This document shows, piece after piece, positions 40,612 through 42,820 of a DNA stretch of 42,820 nt. The stretch's first letter is position 1; every line of letters begins with the position of its first letter. The notes beneath the pieces were generated by a model that was not told the DNA's origin, searched no databases, and saw only the letters and a list, made by a program, of their open reading frames with translations. The DNA is taken from contig JANJWS010000061.1 of NCBI GenBank assembly GCA_024709425.1, forward strand, positions 1-42,820, in the 5' to 3' direction. This stretch comes from Thiobacillus sp. GTDB lineage: Bacteria; Pseudomonadota; Gammaproteobacteria; Burkholderiales; Thiobacillaceae. Both the position numbers and the translations under genes were made by a program.

Positions 40612-41926
40612 GGTTTGGCTGGATCGGGACTTGGCAGGCGGACTGTCTTATGACCCTGGCAGCAACCGGTTTGCCTTCGATTACGCCCCGGCCTGGCTGA
40701 GCCGGCCACATGCCTATCCTCTAGGTCCGACGCTCCCCCTATCGCCAGCGCCGTCGACGCCTGATGAGCACAGCGCGCGGGTGCGGCAGTTCTTCGAAAA
40801 CCTTCTGCCGGAAGGCCAGGCCCTGGACGATGCCGCGAACGCATACCGCGTATCCAAGGCAAATCTAACCGGACTGCTCATTGCCTTGGGGCGTGAAACC
40901 GCGGGCGCGGTGCGCCTTGTGATGCCCGGTGCGCAGGGACAGGACAGCGAGCGGCGACGGCTGCTGACCCGCGAAGAGCTCTCGGATCGGATACGCGCAC
41001 GCCCCCGGATGCCTTTCGCGGTCTGGGACGGCAAGGTGCGCCTGTTAATCGCCGGTTTCCAGGACAAGTTGGCCGTGCTGGATGACGCGGGCACCTGGTA
41101 CCTGGTGGAGGGGCCTGACTTGGCCTCCACCCACATCTTGAAGCCAGACCCAATCAATCCGTCGCTGGCCGGTCTCACCTCGAACGAATTCTTCTGCATG
41201 AAGCTGGCGGCCGCATGTGGCCTGGAGACAGCTTCCGTAGCGTTGCACCACGTGCCCGAGCCCGTTCTCTGCATCACTCGTTTCGACAGATATCGGGAGG
41301 GTGCGGCAGTACGCCGTCGTCACGTGATTGACGGCTGTCAGCTGCTGGGGCTGCAAAGCGGCTATAAATACGAGCGGCCCTACGGAGACAACCCGGACGT
41401 TCGAGATATTCGGGACGGGGCCTCGCTCGCCCGCTTCTTTGCTGCCACAGACGCAAGCCCGCAACCCGCAAAATCCAGGTTGCAGCTACTGCGATGGCTG
41501 GTGTTCCAGGTGCTCCTCGGCAATACCGATGCCCACGCAAAGAATCTTTCCTTCTACATGACCGCCGCCGGGCCGCTACAGGCACCGGCCTACGACCTGC
41601 TTTGCGGCGCGCTATACAAGACAGAGAACGTTAGCCAGACCTATGCCATGGCCATCGGCGATGCGTTTGGCACGGAGGAGCTGTCGGCCTACGAGTGGGC
41701 CCAGTTCTGTCTTGCCACAAAAATCAACCCGACCCTGGTGCGCAGGGAACTTGAGCGCAGCGTCAAGGCCATTCGGGTTCAACTGCCGAGAGCGGCTGAG
41801 GAAGTTCTTTGCGACGGCGCCGTGAGCGGAGTAGTCAGCCAAATCTCTGATGTGGTGGAGGCGGAGTGCTCCCGTCAACTCACCTTGGCCCCGCTCATCA
41901 AGGATATGCTGGACGTGGCTCGGTAG
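40601..41926 (+). CDS. hipA: HipA-family Ser/Thr kinase toxin with altered phospho-site
   Basis: 441 residues, normal length. Kinase landmarks: STHILKPDP near 185, NEFFCMKLAAACGLE, LCITRFDRYREG, VIDGCQLLGLQ, the catalytic loop LLGNTDAHAKNLSFY (Asp and Asn present) and APAYDLLCG. HipA toxins phosphorylate targets such as glutamyl-tRNA synthetase and switch off by autophosphorylating a serine just before the AGxQ[ED]K loop (Ser150 in E. coli). Here that loop reads LIAGFQDK and the corresponding residue is Leu149 (codon TTA at 41045-41047). A single base change from TCA would explain it. Catalytic residues otherwise look intact. Confidence 0.93.
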   Translation: MRLEVWLDRDLAGGLSYDPGSNRFAFDYAPAWLSRPHAYPLGPTLPLSPAPSTPDEHSARVRQFFENLLPEGQALDDAANAYRVSKANLTGLLIALGRETAGAVRLVMPGAQGQDSERRRLLTREELSDRIRARPRMPFAVWDGKVRLLIAGFQDKLAVLDDAGTWYLVEGPDLASTHILKPDPINPSLAGLTSNEFFCMKLAAACGLETASVALHHVPEPVLCITRFDRYREGAAVRRRHVIDGCQLLGLQSGYKYERPYGDNPDVRDIRDGASLARFFAATDASPQPAKSRLQLLRWLVFQVLLGNTDAHAKNLSFYMTAAGPLQAPAYDLLCGALYKTENVSQTYAMAIGDAFGTEELSAYEWAQFCLATKINPTLVRRELERSVKAIRVQLPRAAEEVLCDGAVSGVVSQISDVVEAECSRQLTLAPLIKDMLDVAR

Positions 41927-42028
41927 TCCCTTGCTGCCGGCAAAATCGCTGCCAGAACAAATCCCCCATGGTTTAAGACCTATGGCGGATTGTTGGAATT
42001 ACTCAGGCGTTTTTCAACACCTTACCCC

Positions 42029-42180
42029 TTTCGGGTCCGCCTGCCCCGCCGCGATCGCGCCCGGCACCCCCTCTCCCTTGAGGGGAGAGGGCTGGGGAGC
42101 GGGTGGTGGGCGCCCGCACCCTCCGGCGCAATGCGCTGCGCTTATTGCGCCCTACGCCTGCTGCCCCGTGCGGGTGCTCC
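42029..42180. repeat. Family C repeat, copy 4
   Basis: Longest copy: CGGGTCCGCCTGCCCCGCCG, CTCTCCCTTGAGGGGAGAGG hairpin, GGGCGCCCGCACCCTCCGGC, the GGCGCAAT...ATTGCGCC palindrome, and the end CCCCGTGCGGGTGCTCC. The ~100 bases between the hipA stop and this repeat show nothing I can assign. Confidence 0.88.
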
Positions 42181-42184
42181 CACT

Positions 42185-42326
42185 GTAGGAGGGCCGCCTC
42201 GGCCCGATCGCCGTGATGGTTCCGCCGCCCAATCGCGGCGAGCACCCGGAGGGCATAAAGGCGCCGGAGCGTGGTTGTCGCCGCGCAAACAGCCCCACAA
42301 CCCCGGCCTGCCCCTTGCGGGTGCTC
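42185..42326. repeat. REP half plus nested palindrome (A-B), copy 4
   Basis: Left REP from GTAG at 42185, right arm AATCGCGGCG running into element B from 42240 (GAGCACCCGGAGGGCA) to 42326 (GGGTGCTC). The inner arm on the right is slightly decayed. Confidence 0.85.
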
Positions 42327-42332
42327 CCACAT

Positions 42333-42410
42333 GTAGGAGGGCCGCCCCCGGCCCGATTGCCGTGATGGTTCCGCCGCCCACCATCGCGGCAACGACGCCG
42401 CCGCTCCAAC
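42333..42410. repeat. REP pair (family A), last copy
   Basis: Left REP GTAGGAGGGCCGCCCCCGGC intact; right arm CATCGCGGCAACGACGCCGC decayed. It is the last GC-rich sequence before the composition change. Confidence 0.75.
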
Positions 42411-42439
42411 GCCCCTCCATCAACCCCCTTGATCCCAAT

Positions 42440-42820
42440 CCCCGTGTCGATAAATTTTACACATGCACGGACGCTGGTACATGGATACTACCTCGTTGAA
42501 ACAAAACGACTTTTTCTACGCTTGGCGCGTTTTTCGCCTGCCAAGAGCCTGCTCGGAGCGCCTTTTTCTGCGGATTTTGTGTCGGAATTCTTTACAAATA
42601 CGGTCCAAAACTACCAGTCTCAACCCTCACTTAAGTGTAATTAATTTTTTAACGCGTTGATACTAAAGGCATATAAGAGAATCCTTCTAAAAACTGGTAC
42701 ACCCGTTGCTTTATATTGCTCGCCGCAAGGGGATTTTTTCAGGTGCAGAGTAAGCACCCAGTGGCAGGAGGATGTAGTAGCTTTTCGATCGATATGACCT
42801 TTCTACATGAGGAGATTTAC
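42440..42820. other. AT-rich end with no supported gene
   Basis: Base composition drops sharply to well under half GC from about 42440. Two short plus-strand frames (ending 42644 and 42660) have no ribosome site and no family-like sequence, so I leave them out. TTAACG (42649-42654), 17 bases, TATAAG (42672-42677) is a possible weak promoter. GAGGAG at 42809-42814 looks like a ribosome site for a gene that would start just outside the window. Confidence 0.45.

Noticed and set aside
36162-42180. Family C repeats as integron attC sites between toxin cassettes
   Set aside because: No GTTRRRY/RYYYAAC core pairs were found, no integrase is in the window, and dinJ-yafQ runs opposite to the other modules.
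39732-42499. Several 70-170-codon frames inside the repeat blocks
   Set aside because: They are translations of the REP, B and C repeats (recurring RRSGRG-, GDRAG- and AIGP-type peptides), lack ribosome sites and change with repeat decay.
42429-42660. Two short plus-strand frames in the AT-rich end
   Set aside because: No ribosome site, no recognisable sequence, and one begins inside repeat-derived DNA.

Overview
The window reads as chromosome of a GC-rich (about 65 %) betaproteobacterium. The gene order mlaFED-x-mlaCB / ABC pair / ibaG-murA-hisG, the O-succinylhomoserine route to methionine (metZ), the short HisG and the pilE-pilV-pilW-pilX-pilY1-fimT minor-pilin cluster are typical of Betaproteobacteria such as Thiobacillus, Nitrosomonas or Rhodocyclus relatives. 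I cannot name the genus from the sequence alone. No rRNA, tRNA, CRISPR array or complete insertion sequence was seen.

Layout. 1-6.4 kb is housekeeping: the 3' part of metZ, a small exported protein, lpxH, ppiB, an L,D-transpeptidase and a TPR protein sharing a C-terminal domain, then cysS and a perfect bidirectional terminator. 6.5-7.4 kb holds an unrecognised exported protein made of 12-13-residue methionine/aromatic repeats, with a consensus promoter. 8-16.7 kb is an envelope operon: mlaF-mlaE-mlaD, a TolC-like outer-membrane factor, mlaC-mlaB, a YadGH-type ABC exporter split by a REP pair, ibaG, murA and hisG. 16.9-26.8 kb is a glycan locus with a WecA/MraY-type initiating transferase, a WbpM/CapD-type dehydratase, an O-antigen-ligase-like protein, GT4, GT10-like and GT9 transferases, a DUF6165 protein, a second GT4 and an ELM1 family protein. 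It is followed on the minus strand by a Uma2 protein and thiO, both carrying in-frame palindromic insertions.

29.0-36.1 kb is the minor-pilin/PilY1 cluster, which builds the priming and tip complex of type IV pili. Its PilY1 has non-canonical metal-site loops. From 36.2 kb to the end lies an accessory region with four toxin-type modules: an AbrB-like/RelE-like pair, a winged-helix Fic protein, DinJ-YafQ and HipB-HipA. Every module is separated from the next by a block of dispersed repeats: REP pairs, an 86-bp nested palindrome, a 110-150-bp palindromic repeat and a 132-bp MITE-like element. Fic lacks the usual active-site His, and HipA has Leu149 where the autophosphorylated Ser normally sits. 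hipBA is preceded by three operators spaced exactly 50 bp apart. The last 380 bases are clearly more AT-rich and hold no gene I can support.

The points most worth following up are the methionine-repeat protein, the repeat-bounded toxin array, the altered HipA and Fic active sites, and the palindromes carried inside coding genes.
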